The position numbers and the translations under genes were made by a program. From Cystobacter ferrugineus (GTDB taxonomy: Bacteria > Myxococcota > Myxococcia > Myxococcales > Myxococcaceae): a DNA stretch of 64,000 nucleotides. The stretch is from NCBI RefSeq assembly GCF_001887355.1, contig NZ_MPIN01000015.1:53744-117743 (forward strand), given 5' to 3'. The notes under the pieces were generated by a model. It was not told the DNA's origin. It searched no databases and saw only the letters and a program-made list of their open reading frames with translations. Positions 53,581 through 62,375 of the stretch are shown here, one piece after another. How positions within the stretch are numbered: position 1 is the first letter of the stretch; each line of letters starts with the position of its first letter.

Positions 53581-53716
53581 TGAGTTTGCCCCAATTTTGG
53601 GTCTCTCTCTGCCTGTGTGAATCATGTCTTCAGTGGGCTGACCACGAGATAGACCTTTGTTCGCTGCCTCTGAATTATACAAAGTGCGGAGAGCCACGTG
53701 ACTGAGGGATGTGCCA
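53581..53716. mobile_element. Second short element with IS3-like ends, inserted in a DUF2381 gene
   Basis: The left end begins TGAGTTTGCCCCAATTTTGG, similar to the end at 3462. The right end (read from about 53716 on the minus strand) contains CAGTCACGTGGCTCTCCG, like the right end at 3601. Its insertion cut a DUF2381 gene at 53580. About 136 bp long, no transposase. The right boundary is imprecise. Confidence 0.5.
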
Positions 53717-53787
53717 AGCACCGATGTCAATGACCGGCGGCGAGTCGATCTGTCTCTACGTGTTGGTCGTCGACAAAAGGGATTATC

Positions 53788-55107
53788 CTAATAACCCTCT
53801 TCTGATGAACCTGCGGGTCGCTTCGTAAGGGGACCACGGTCGAGAAGGACGCGGAGGTACTCGAATCGATCGTCGCCGATGATGTCTACAGCGCCGTCGG
53901 TAAGAAGGCGAACACTTGTGCGCGCACGTTCAAGTCTGCCAATCATAGGATGAACGACCGTATCCGTTCGTTCGACAAAGTCCATGAGGTCCCGGACGGA
54001 GGCCGGGATTTTGTATCCCTTCGAGGAACTCGCGAGTATGATTCCTTGATCACGGAGCTTGGCGATCACGCCGGAGCGGAACTGTTGCTGCTCTTCGAAT
54101 TTGGCGATTCCCCGCTCGATGAGGAACTCGCGCAGCCGTCCAGTCGGCACGTATTCGGTTTCACTGATCGATTGGAAGTGAAAGAGCAGGTGCTCTGCGA
54201 CAGCGACTTGCGCTGCTTCACTGGGGCACTGTGGAGCTGAGTGCTTGGCCAGAAACCCGAAGACTTGTCTAAGACAGTATTCGCGAATTGCGCGGTCGGC
54301 CTTCGTTCCACCTCCACCAAGGCTAGCGATGGGCCGGTCCTCGGGTGGCCATGTAAGCACAAGGGTCGCATTGTCCCGAAGAAGCTCAATGAAATCAGCT
54401 GCCGCCGCCGTCTCCCTCTTCGGATCATACAAACGGCCGATAGTGCCGGTGATGAAATCAGCGAGCTGGAGCAGCGGCTCTTCCTTGCTGTCTCCAAAGG
54501 AGAACGTTGGGCGACGGAAAAGGTCCTGCTCCACGTTACGACGTACATAGCCCTCGAAGCCGTCCATGAACTTCTTGTGGCCATGCTTGTCGCCGAGCAT
54601 CACCAAGTCGGGGTGGGCACGATATAGCTTCTCGAAGAGCTGCCGATGTACAAACTTGATGAATGGCTGCTTGAAAATCAATCCGCTATCCTTCCTGACT
54701 TGGCGCTTGTCCACGACCAGTGAAACGAAGCGGAAAGGAAGACGGGCGAGTTCTTTGAGCACGCGGCAGCGTCGGGCGTCATCGCGTCCTACGCCACTCG
54801 ATTTCATCTCACCCTTTCCAAAGTGCCTTGCGCGGATCGCACTCACTTCTGACCTTGCTGGCTCAAGGTTCTCTTCGTCGATCAGCACGGCGGTCACGAT
54901 GTAGTAGGTGGATACCCCGTCCTTTTCGACCTGAATACTCGGGTCGCCGTACTCATCGACGAACGCGTGCTTTCGTGCCGCGTCAGTCCCAGTTGACCTT
55001 GGTGAGTCAATCTTCATGGCGTTGGCAGCGGCGTCCTGGTTTGGGGTCGAAGGTAGGTCGGTCAGCGAATTATACACATGGTTGGCGGTAGTCAAATTGA
55101 CCCGCAT
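53788..55107 (-). CDS. DUF3800 domain protein (RNase H-like fold)
   Basis: A 439-residue protein (410 if the ATG at 55017 is used). The DUF3800 pattern is clear: FVDEYGDPSIQ near the start, FRFVSLVVDKRQV, and LLQLADFITGTIGRLYD about 200 residues on. The acidic residues suggest a nuclease-like RNase H fold. The C-terminal ~150 residues look like a winged-helix or other DNA-binding part (LREFLIERGIAKFEEQQQF). Base composition is lower in G+C than its neighbours, suggesting recent gain. DUF3800 genes are often accessory and linked to defence or mobile DNA. Confidence 0.78.
   Translation of the reverse strand: MRVNLTTANHVYNSLTDLPSTPNQDAAANAMKIDSPRSTGTDAARKHAFVDEYGDPSIQVEKDGVSTYYIVTAVLIDEENLEPARSEVSAIRARHFGKGEMKSSGVGRDDARRCRVLKELARLPFRFVSLVVDKRQVRKDSGLIFKQPFIKFVHRQLFEKLYRAHPDLVMLGDKHGHKKFMDGFEGYVRRNVEQDLFRRPTFSFGDSKEEPLLQLADFITGTIGRLYDPKRETAAAADFIELLRDNATLVLTWPPEDRPIASLGGGGTKADRAIREYCLRQVFGFLAKHSAPQCPSEAAQVAVAEHLLFHFQSISETEYVPTGRLREFLIERGIAKFEEQQQFRSGVIAKLRDQGIILASSSKGYKIPASVRDLMDFVERTDTVVHPMIGRLERARTSVRLLTDGAVDIIGDDRFEYLRVLLDRGPLTKRPAGSSEEGY
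55069..55096 (-). promoter_or_regulatory. Candidate -35/-10 promoter of the DUF3800 gene
   Basis: TTTGAC (55096-55091) and TATAAT (55074-55069) are separated by 16 bp. They lie inside the longest reading frame, so the true start would be the ATG at 55017, about 45 nt downstream of the predicted transcription start. In this GC-rich genome a perfect TATAAT is rare. Confidence 0.45.
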
Positions 55108-55388
55108 GGGCGGTTGGGTTCCAGAAGGAGCCGAATGCCCTTGAGGGGCTTCATAAGCCCGCTCTGCTGCGTCGCCATCTGCAATATATTGAACGCGAGG
55201 TGGGGAAATATGCTCCTAGGCCCGAAGAGAGGCTAGGCACAGGATTGTTGAGAGCGAGAGCGATCCGTCTTTCAGCGGGGTGCATGGGGGATGGACAAGA
55301 GGGAAGATGGTTCTGCACTCTTTACCCGAGCCTATTTGGGTGTGCGGTGCGGGAGGTGTATGTGCGTGCCACCAGCAACTGTCCATCC

Positions 55389-56402
55389 ATGGCTCGGGCG
55401 TTGTTGGCCCTGCTGCTCGTATGGGTACTCGCCGGTTGTTCCACGGGCTCTGGCGGATGGACGTCCTCCGCCTGGAGTCAGAAGGTGTCACGGTATAAAG
55501 GCGTCCACACTCCGCCGCGGAGTGTCCTTCTGGCCATGAGTGATAGCTCCGCATCGGGAGGGGCTTCCACCGATCCCGCTGTTCAGGGCTACAACGTCCC
55601 CGGACGGAGTCTGGATTCGGAAATGCCCTGGAACTTATTCCTAGGCAACGCCGCGCACCGGTTGATTGCTTTTATGTATGGAATCAATCACCCGAGTAGC
55701 CGGGTCTATTACAACACGAAGTCAATCAAAGCCATCACCGAGGAAACTGGGTTTGGGGATTCGTCCCGTTTGCTCCCGGGTGATCTCAAGATATGCCCGG
55801 ACATCACTGATGTGTCCGTCCTGGTTCTCTTCGAGATCAAACCTGGTGGCGAGCAGGCCTTCGAGGAAGGTCGTGAGGAGGTGCGGACGTATTTGGCTGC
55901 ACTGAACAGGGCTATCCTGAACAACCAACATTTTACAGGTGGGAGAGACTTTCAGGGCGAAGTACTGATTCGCTTCGCGGGCGGACAATACATCTGGAAG
56001 CTGGAGTGGAAGACGACCGCGCCGGGAGTGGTTCAGTACAAGTGGACGCGCAGCCTGCAACGTTTCGAGTCCGAGGAAGCGGCGTACAAGTCCGGGCAGT
56101 GGGTGGACCTGTCCGTGGAGGAGATACGGCAATACGGCGGATGGGTGGCACAGGCCGTGGAAGGCATGGTCAGCCGACGTGAGAAACTCACCTCCATCAG
56201 CGGGACCATGGGAATGGTCATCGACCTTATCGGCGGCGTTGCGACGACGATCGTGTGGGGTGCGATTCTCGGGCGGATAGGTTCGGGAGCCCAGCAACCG
56301 CCATCTCAGGGAGGTGGACAGGTTATTCCGTTCCCAGCGAGACCCCCACCCTCCGCTCCTCCAGCGCAGAGGCCTGCCTCGGGCATGTCCCTTCCTCGCT
56401 GA
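55389..56402 (+). CDS. Lipoprotein with PD-(D/E)xK-like nuclease signature, candidate contact toxin
   Basis: A 337-residue lipoprotein (lipobox LAGC, Cys17; Ser at +2). Residues 130-180 show a nuclease-like signature: P137-D138, ten residues, E149-I-K151 (CPDITDVSVLVLFEIKPGG), followed by an amphipathic helix (GREEVRTYLAALNRA). A hydrophobic stretch near 275-295 (GMVIDLIGGVATTIVWGAILG) and a Pro-rich C-terminus follow. An outer-membrane nuclease toxin is the simplest reading, but a binding protein is possible. ATG at 55389. The next gene starts 26 nt later. Confidence 0.6.
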   Translation: MARALLALLLVWVLAGCSTGSGGWTSSAWSQKVSRYKGVHTPPRSVLLAMSDSSASGGASTDPAVQGYNVPGRSLDSEMPWNLFLGNAAHRLIAFMYGINHPSSRVYYNTKSIKAITEETGFGDSSRLLPGDLKICPDITDVSVLVLFEIKPGGEQAFEEGREEVRTYLAALNRAILNNQHFTGGRDFQGEVLIRFAGGQYIWKLEWKTTAPGVVQYKWTRSLQRFESEEAAYKSGQWVDLSVEEIRQYGGWVAQAVEGMVSRREKLTSISGTMGMVIDLIGGVATTIVWGAILGRIGSGAQQPPSQGGGQVIPFPARPPPSAPPAQRPASGMSLPR

Positions 56403-56428
56403 GGAACTGGTTTGGTAAGACGCGCCCC

Positions 56429-57226
56429 ATGACGACCGGACCGTCCTCTTCGTTGCAACTGCCGTCCTTCCTGCATGGAACCTTCCGTTCGGTCCAGCAG
56501 AAGACGAGGCGGGAGGGTCTGCGGTGTGGCGAGCAATACCGGGAGGCCGGCACCTTCTCCCTGCCTCAGCGGATGTTAGAGGTGCCCCCAGGTGAAGTGG
56601 TGATGGCGCACGAGGTGGTGGACTTCCAGCGCGAACGCCCGGCTTGGCGTCTCTACATGGTGTCGCATGTCATGGTCGCCTTGTCCGAACCTCCGCAAAA
56701 CCCGTTCCCCGTGAGGAATTCCTACGAGGTGCTCTGTCGAGAGACAGCCTGGGGTGCGCTGTTCTTCGCGACGACACACATGGGCCCGGTGAGCGCGGAG
56801 CGAACGGCGAAGCGCCTCCAGGCCGTGCTGCGCTTCTGGGAGACACTCCAGTCCGCGCGCTATCTCTTCAAGAACCCGCGGGTGGCCCACTCCCTGGAGG
56901 AACTGATGCAGGTTTCCTGCGGTTGGGCCATGGATGCATGGTGCCCCCTGGGAGACGCCTCGGTGCGGATGCGTTTGGAAGTGGCAGCCGAGCGGATGGC
57001 GAGGGCGACTCGGGAGGACTGCATCGAGGCCATCTTCCGGGAAATGCCGCGTGCGCTCGCGCATGCGGACCAGTTGACGCACCGACACGTGGTGGCAGAC
57101 CCCGCCTTCCAGCGCGAGCGCCTCACTACGCTCGACGAGTGGTCCTTCGAGCGGGTGTCCGGTGCGTGTACGGCGGATCTGATCTGGCTGTTGCATCTCT
57201 GGGACCGTGAACTCGGCAGGCAATGA
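56429..57226 (+). CDS. Protein of unknown function, possible immunity partner
   Basis: A 265-residue soluble protein without named domain. It has a beta-rich N-terminal half (MLEVPPGEVVMAHEVVDFQ, WRLYMVSHVMVAL) and a helical C-terminal half (TAKRLQAVLRFWETLQSARYLF, EDCIEAIFREMPRALAH). It is 26 nt after the nuclease-like lipoprotein on the same strand, consistent with co-transcription and a protective role, which is inference. ATG at 56429. Confidence 0.6.
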   Translation: MTTGPSSSLQLPSFLHGTFRSVQQKTRREGLRCGEQYREAGTFSLPQRMLEVPPGEVVMAHEVVDFQRERPAWRLYMVSHVMVALSEPPQNPFPVRNSYEVLCRETAWGALFFATTHMGPVSAERTAKRLQAVLRFWETLQSARYLFKNPRVAHSLEELMQVSCGWAMDAWCPLGDASVRMRLEVAAERMARATREDCIEAIFREMPRALAHADQLTHRHVVADPAFQRERLTTLDEWSFERVSGACTADLIWLLHLWDRELGRQ

Positions 57227-57251
57227 AGAGCACCCTGCCGTCGCACCTTGC

Positions 57252-58505
57252 TCACCGCGTCTCCGGGTCTGCTTCGCCGGGTGTTTTCACTCCCAGCGCC
57301 TCCAACTCCTCGCGTGTCGTGCCCAGGCGCTCCATTGCCTGGATCGCCTCCCACTGGAGCATGCCGCGGCTCGTGCGCGCACACCGCAGCAGCATGGGTA
57401 CTGCCTCCTGCGCGAACGGCCCCGCCTCCCCCAGTGCCCTTGCCATGTCCACCTTCATCAGCGGCGATGACATGAGTCCCGAGAACTCGTCGAGCCCTAT
57501 CTCGAATGCCTCGTCTGGCAGCTCCAGCAAGCGCATCAGCACCGGCACCACCGCGCGCTCTTTCAGTCTGGCCAGGGTGATCGCCACCTGCCCGCGCACC
57601 TGCTCATTCAGGCTCGTGTCCTCCAGCGCCGTGAAGAGCCTGGGAACGATTGCCCCGGTCGTGACGCCGCGCCGGGCCAGCGACGCCGCCGCCTCCTTGC
57701 CCACCTTCGCAGACGCATCCCGCAGGGCCTCCAGCAGCGCTCGTGCCACCTCGGGCAGTATGGGGGCCAGTGCCTCGAGCTGCCGCGCGGCGGACTCCCG
57801 GATGCGCTCTTCCGGATCCGTCTTCAGCAGCTCCAGCATCACGGACACTGCTTCCTCCCGGAGACCCCATGCGAGCAACCTCTGGAGGGCATGCTCTCGC
57901 AGCAAGACCGACCGCCCCGTCCTGGCCGCGTCCAGCAACACCTCCCACAGTCCCGGGGCCTCCATGTCGTATTCCAGCCACAGCGCCGCCTGATGGCGCA
58001 GCGAGTCCTCGGGATCCGCGAGCATGCGCCTCAGCTCGGGCCGCAGGGCTTCTTGCATGAAGGGCTTCATCTGTCCCAGCGCGGCGGCTCGCTCCCAGGC
58101 CCGCTCCGAGCGCAGGTGCGGCACCAGGCGGCCGGGCTCGAACCGGATGTTCCACAGTGCCTCGCCGCACGCCTCTCGCACCTCCGCTTCCTCCGCGCCC
58201 AGCCCCCGGAGCAGGGCCGGAAGGGCGGCGGGCACCTCGCCCGCGTTGCGCACCAGCCGCGCGCCCACGTAACGGGACACCGCATCCGGGCGATCGAGCA
58301 GTGCCGGTAGTCGAGCGGAGAGCCCCTGGCATATGGACTGGGGCACCTTTCGCGCCACCACTTGGGCCAGCCTCGCGATGGCCGCTCGCTGCTGCGGCTC
58401 GGGTGCCTCCAACGCGGCGTGCACCAACCGCGCGACGGCTGCCGCATCGCGGCGAATCCGCTCCGTCTCCCAACCCAGCACCTCGCTCAAGTCGACTTCA
58501 TTCAT
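57252..58505 (-). CDS. HEAT-repeat protein
   Basis: A 417-residue all-helical protein. Ten or so HEAT-like repeats are visible (e.g. DAVSRYVGARLVRNAGEVPAALPALLRGLG, SLRHQAALWLEYDM, DPEERIRESAARQLEAL, DASAKVGKEAAASLARRGV in short blocks). Cytoplasmic, probably a scaffold or binding protein. ATG at 58505. It lies downstream of the DUF2381 and Ser/Thr kinase genes on the same strand and may form one operon with them. Confidence 0.8.
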   Translation of the reverse strand: MNEVDLSEVLGWETERIRRDAAAVARLVHAALEAPEPQQRAAIARLAQVVARKVPQSICQGLSARLPALLDRPDAVSRYVGARLVRNAGEVPAALPALLRGLGAEEAEVREACGEALWNIRFEPGRLVPHLRSERAWERAAALGQMKPFMQEALRPELRRMLADPEDSLRHQAALWLEYDMEAPGLWEVLLDAARTGRSVLLREHALQRLLAWGLREEAVSVMLELLKTDPEERIRESAARQLEALAPILPEVARALLEALRDASAKVGKEAAASLARRGVTTGAIVPRLFTALEDTSLNEQVRGQVAITLARLKERAVVPVLMRLLELPDEAFEIGLDEFSGLMSSPLMKVDMARALGEAGPFAQEAVPMLLRCARTSRGMLQWEAIQAMERLGTTREELEALGVKTPGEADPETR

Positions 58506-58583
58506 GGGTACCAGTTCCTCTGCTGGCCGCGTTCTCACGCCAGTCGTTCAACCTTCGCATCCGCTGTGACGGCATGGGTGTGT

Positions 58584-59510
58584 TCAAGGAAACGTCACGC
58601 CGCGCACGGTGAGGGTCCGGGTTCCTTCCGACTCCGTCAGCCGCAGCAGGTAGGGGCCCTGGAACTGGGGTTCGGGAGCTTCCGCTTCCACCACGATCTG
58701 CCGCAGGTCTCCCGGACGGAGCACGCCCGGTGACTGCCAGGTTCGGAGCACTCGCAGGGCATGACCTTCCTCGGTGACCAGCTCGGCCGATTTCACCCTC
58801 CAGGGTTGTTGATGGGATTCATCCAGCCACAATTCCACCGCGACCCGGCCGATGGCCCGGTAGCTGTACGCTTCCTTCACGAAAAGGCTGTCCGCGGGCG
58901 ACTGGGGGAGGTTGGAAAAGAAGTCCAGCGAGCGGATGCCGATCCCCTTCTTCACGAGCCTGGCACTGAACAGGCCCACGAGGTCTTCCTGGCACCTTCG
59001 CGCCGTTTGTCGTCCAAGCGCCACCTCGCAGTGCTCGGCGCGCTCGCGTGCCTGTCTTGCTTCCTCCTGGAAGAAGGAGGCCGAGCGTGGTTTCCGGTCG
59101 ACTCGGACTTGCCGTTCCACCTGGTCGGTGCGCACCACCAGCCGGAAGGTGGTGTTCTCCGGGGCGCTGTTGTCCGCGAAGCCCACCACCAACATCAAGG
59201 TCTTTCCCGGCGGCGCCAGCGCGGAGGGCAGAAGGGTGATCAACCCAGCGCTTTCATCCACCATCACGGACTGGAAGAGTTCGCGCTCCTGGACCGTGAC
59301 GCTCCCTCTGCGCAGAGGCGCGTTGAACATCAGGTTGGAGGCTTGATTGGGGCTGATGCGAACCTCCCAGTCCTGTCCGGCTCCGTCCGCTGTCAGCTCG
59401 ATGTGACGCTCGTCCGTCACGGCGGCTTGTCCTGGGAAGGCTCCGGCCGTGCCGGGCGCACCCGCGAGGAGGTGAAGCGACAAGAGCAGGGTCGGAAGAG
59501 ACGGCGACAT
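58584..59510 (-). CDS. DUF2381 (TIGR02268) exported protein
   Basis: A 308-residue protein with a cleavable signal (LLLSLHLLAGAPGTAGA). It belongs to the DUF2381 family of myxobacteria, beta-rich (VQERELFQSVMVDESAGLITLLPSALAPPGKTLMLVVGF in short blocks) with a C-terminal strand ending LRLTESEGTRTLTVRGVTFP. Members usually accompany Ser/Thr kinases. The kinase gene lies 61 nt upstream. A truncated copy of its 3' end is at 53516-53580. Role unknown. Confidence 0.82.
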   Translation of the reverse strand: MSPSLPTLLLSLHLLAGAPGTAGAFPGQAAVTDERHIELTADGAGQDWEVRISPNQASNLMFNAPLRRGSVTVQERELFQSVMVDESAGLITLLPSALAPPGKTLMLVVGFADNSAPENTTFRLVVRTDQVERQVRVDRKPRSASFFQEEARQARERAEHCEVALGRQTARRCQEDLVGLFSARLVKKGIGIRSLDFFSNLPQSPADSLFVKEAYSYRAIGRVAVELWLDESHQQPWRVKSAELVTEEGHALRVLRTWQSPGVLRPGDLRQIVVEAEAPEPQFQGPYLLRLTESEGTRTLTVRGVTFP

Positions 59511-59571
59511 GTGTCAGACCTCCCGGGTGGTGATGGTATCAGGGACTTCTGACGTTGGGTGCGCTGTTCAT

Positions 59572-61419
59572 CTATTCGAAGCGCTTCACGGCCCGCAGCG
59601 TGGGCCATGCTCGAACGAGAGCGGTGTCCCGGGTGCTGCCCTTCTCCTTGACGAGGCCCTTTCGCATGTAGCCCAGCCAGAGTTCCGCGCAGATGGGGTA
59701 CGTGCGCCCATCCGCGGTGTGCGCCTGGGTGAATCGTCCGTGGACGAGGGGCTCTCCGAAGAACAGCTCTCCCGAGAAGCGGGTGGTGCGGGTCGGGAGC
59801 TCTCCCCAGGTCATGAGGCTGATGACCGTCACGGGGCCGGGGCGGACCTCGGCGTTCTTCAATCCTGGATTGGGGAACTCCACGGTGGGCTCGACCGGGA
59901 CATCGAACATGCCCAGCTTCTGCATGGTCTCCACCGCGCCCTCGGGGCACTCGGTGGGGGGCGGCTCGGCGTAGAAGCGCCGCAGCTCCTGGCTCGGGCC
60001 GGTACAGGACGCCTGAGCCAGGGCGGCGGCCGTGGTGCAGGCCCACACGAGCTTGCCGAGCACGGGTGTCTGGGAAGAGGAGGGTGCTTGGGATTGAACG
60101 GGAGCCGGAGTCGAAGTGCTCACGCGCGTGCTGTCCTTCCAGGGCGTCGCGCTGGCGACGGGCACAGGGATTTCCGCCCACCACTCGGGCGCTGTGCCAC
60201 GTTCACCTTCGGGTGGCTCGCCAGGAGCCGCCACTTCCTGGCCGGAGCGAGCAATCCCTCGCGAGACGAGGCCCGAGACCGGAGGCGGCAGGCAGAGCGA
60301 GCCCCCGAGGACGAGGGCGGCCAGGGTCCCGGACCAGAGACGGGTCCGCCGGGACGCGGGGGCGGGGGACGCGGTGGCGGTGGAGGCTTCCTCGGGAGGC
60401 GGGGCCCTGCCGCGCAGGGGACGCCGCAGGGCCTGGGCCGCGAGCCTCCAGGCCCGCTCGCGCAACTCCCCCCAGTCGAGCCACGCCTCCTGGGAAGTGG
60501 TGGCGTCGCTCTCCTCCCACTCTTCGCACAGCGCCACGTCCCAGGTGTCGTCGGCGCTCGCGAGCAACGACTCCACCTCCTCCCCCACGGCCTGGGCGCT
60601 CTGGGGGCGCGCGGCGAGCGACTTCTCCAGCATGCGCAGGCACAGCTCGCTCAGCGCGCGGGGCACGCGCGGGTTGAGCACGTGCGGGGGCTCGGGGTGG
60701 TGCTGGAGGATGACGTTGGCGAGTGCTCCTTCGTCGGGCACGTCCGTGTCGAAGGGGTAGACGCCCGTGAGCAGCCAGTAGAGCACCACCCCCAGCGCCC
60801 AGAGGTCATCCGAGGGCCGCCCCGGGGAGTGCTCGCCCAGGTGTTCCCGTCGGAAGCGCAGTGTCTCGGGGCTGCGGTAGTGGGGCGTGCCCGGCATCGC
60901 CAGGGGGTGGGTGATGTCGAGCGCGCCCCAGTACGTGCCCACGCCGAAGTCCACCAGTACCGCGCGCCCGTCCTCGTGCCGCACGAGCACGTTGTCGCCC
61001 TTGATGTCCCGGTGCACCACGCCGGCGCGGTGTACCCGCACGAGCTGCCGTGCCACGTCCGCCAGCACGCGTGCGGTCTGCCTCCCCGTGGGGTTGTGCT
61101 CACTCGCCCAGTCGGGGAGGGAACGGCCATGCACGTAGGGCATGACGAGGTAGAGGTAGCGGGGCCTCGCCGAGGGCCACGGACCGCACGCGGACACCCC
61201 CACCTCGTGCATGCGCCGCAGCCGCAGCCGCACCTCCAGCTCGCGCCACGCCCGGTCCTCGTTCCGCAGGGGGAGGAACTTGAGGGCATGGAACTGCCCA
61301 TCCCGGCGGGCGCGGAACACGCTGCCCTGGCCGCCCTCTCCCAGCCGGCGCTCCAGCCGGTAGCCATCCACGACCTCGCCCACGCCCGGTGGCCCCTCCC
61401 CTCGTGCTGCCCGCTCCAT
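59572..61419 (-). CDS. Transmembrane Ser/Thr protein kinase with C-terminal domain
   Basis: A 615-residue kinase. The kinase domain (about 20-310) has Gly loop LGEGGQGSVFRA, HALKFLPL Lys, catalytic loop HRDIKGDN, DFGVGTY and GTPHYRSPE. A Pro/Ser-rich linker and one hydrophobic helix (LWSGTLAALVLGGSLCLPP, ~365-385) follow, then ~220 residues outside the membrane with four Cys. It is typical of the kinase that precedes DUF2381 genes. Likely an envelope-sensing kinase. ATG at 61419. Confidence 0.88.
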   Translation of the reverse strand: MERAARGEGPPGVGEVVDGYRLERRLGEGGQGSVFRARRDGQFHALKFLPLRNEDRAWRELEVRLRLRRMHEVGVSACGPWPSARPRYLYLVMPYVHGRSLPDWASEHNPTGRQTARVLADVARQLVRVHRAGVVHRDIKGDNVLVRHEDGRAVLVDFGVGTYWGALDITHPLAMPGTPHYRSPETLRFRREHLGEHSPGRPSDDLWALGVVLYWLLTGVYPFDTDVPDEGALANVILQHHPEPPHVLNPRVPRALSELCLRMLEKSLAARPQSAQAVGEEVESLLASADDTWDVALCEEWEESDATTSQEAWLDWGELRERAWRLAAQALRRPLRGRAPPPEEASTATASPAPASRRTRLWSGTLAALVLGGSLCLPPPVSGLVSRGIARSGQEVAAPGEPPEGERGTAPEWWAEIPVPVASATPWKDSTRVSTSTPAPVQSQAPSSSQTPVLGKLVWACTTAAALAQASCTGPSQELRRFYAEPPPTECPEGAVETMQKLGMFDVPVEPTVEFPNPGLKNAEVRPGPVTVISLMTWGELPTRTTRFSGELFFGEPLVHGRFTQAHTADGRTYPICAELWLGYMRKGLVKEKGSTRDTALVRAWPTLRAVKRFE

Positions 61420-61609
61420 GCACCTGACCTCCCGAGTGGGTCAGTGTAACATGACCCCTGACGCCCGGTGGGAGTCTTCCAGGGACGTCAGGCGTGTGTT
61501 GAGGCGCCGGCGGCCCGCTCACGTCACGGGCAGCGTGTGTCGCAGGTGGCCTTCCCGGTGCGCCAGAAGGCGGCGCCCTGCGCACGGCCACCGAGAGCCG
61601 TGCCGAGCC

Positions 61610-62374
61610 TCAAGGGGGGGCTGCGCGCCCGCCGATCTCCGGGAAGCTCTCGTAGGCCCGTTTGAGCGCGTCCAGGTGGGCGGGGTTGTCCAGGTCGAGC
61701 GGCGCCTCGGTGAGCCTGACCACCCATCCGCCTGTCGCGGTGCGCCGCGCCCGTGAGAGCAGCTCGGCGTCGCGGGCGGGGTCCGGAAAGCCGATGGCCC
61801 GTGCGGCGGCGTCTGACCAGTAGTTCAGCCACCCGAGGCGATGCGGAATCTCAGGCGAGCGCATGGCACCAGGGGACTTGATCACCGGCAGCCCACGGGG
61901 AGGCGGAGTTCGGTCGTCTGGCCGATTCTTCGTCTGGTGTGCAATGTCCACAGCCGCGCTGACCGGCGTCGCGTGCCCCCAGAACGCGCGCCCCGTCTCC
62001 GCCACGGCCTCTAATAAAATTGCCGCAGCCGCGATGCCGCCCGCGGACAGAGGCAGTGCCACATGGAATTCAAACTGTGCCCGACCACCAGGACAAAGCC
62101 CCGCCGGTATCCCCCATCCCGTCACACTCACTCGGAAGTCGTTATCAGTGCTCCGCAGCGGCGGCATTTCCCCACGCCTGCTCTCTCGGGCGACGAATGC
62201 GTCGCGGTCCGGCAACGGGATGAGTTGTCCCTCGTCGGAAATCATCAACCCGATGCGCAAGCCAGGGTGTGCGCGCTCCATCGCATGAACAACAGCCAAA
62301 GGGCGGTCATCATCCCCCGCGAGCGCGGGCACGTACACAATCATGGCAATCTGATCTTTTCGTGTGGCGGGCAT
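61610..62374 (-). CDS. DUF5953-like protein, probable immunity for the nuclease-like lipoprotein
   Basis: A 254-residue soluble protein (MPATRKDQIAMIVYVPALAGDD). I recall the DUF5953 name for myxobacterial proteins of this look (AVVHAMERAHPGLRIGLMISDEGQLIPLPDRDAF). The ATG at 62374 lies one base after the stop of the upstream lipoprotein gene (TGAAATG), so they are translated together. Size and coupling suit an immunity protein. Confidence 0.7.
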   Translation of the reverse strand: MPATRKDQIAMIVYVPALAGDDDRPLAVVHAMERAHPGLRIGLMISDEGQLIPLPDRDAFVARESRRGEMPPLRSTDNDFRVSVTGWGIPAGLCPGGRAQFEFHVALPLSAGGIAAAAILLEAVAETGRAFWGHATPVSAAVDIAHQTKNRPDDRTPPPRGLPVIKSPGAMRSPEIPHRLGWLNYWSDAAARAIGFPDPARDAELLSRARRTATGGWVVRLTEAPLDLDNPAHLDALKRAYESFPEIGGRAAPP

Positions 62375-62375
62375 T

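Noticed and set aside
59509..61449. A 646-codon plus-strand open frame
   Set aside because: It is antisense to the Ser/Thr kinase gene and lacks any family feature.
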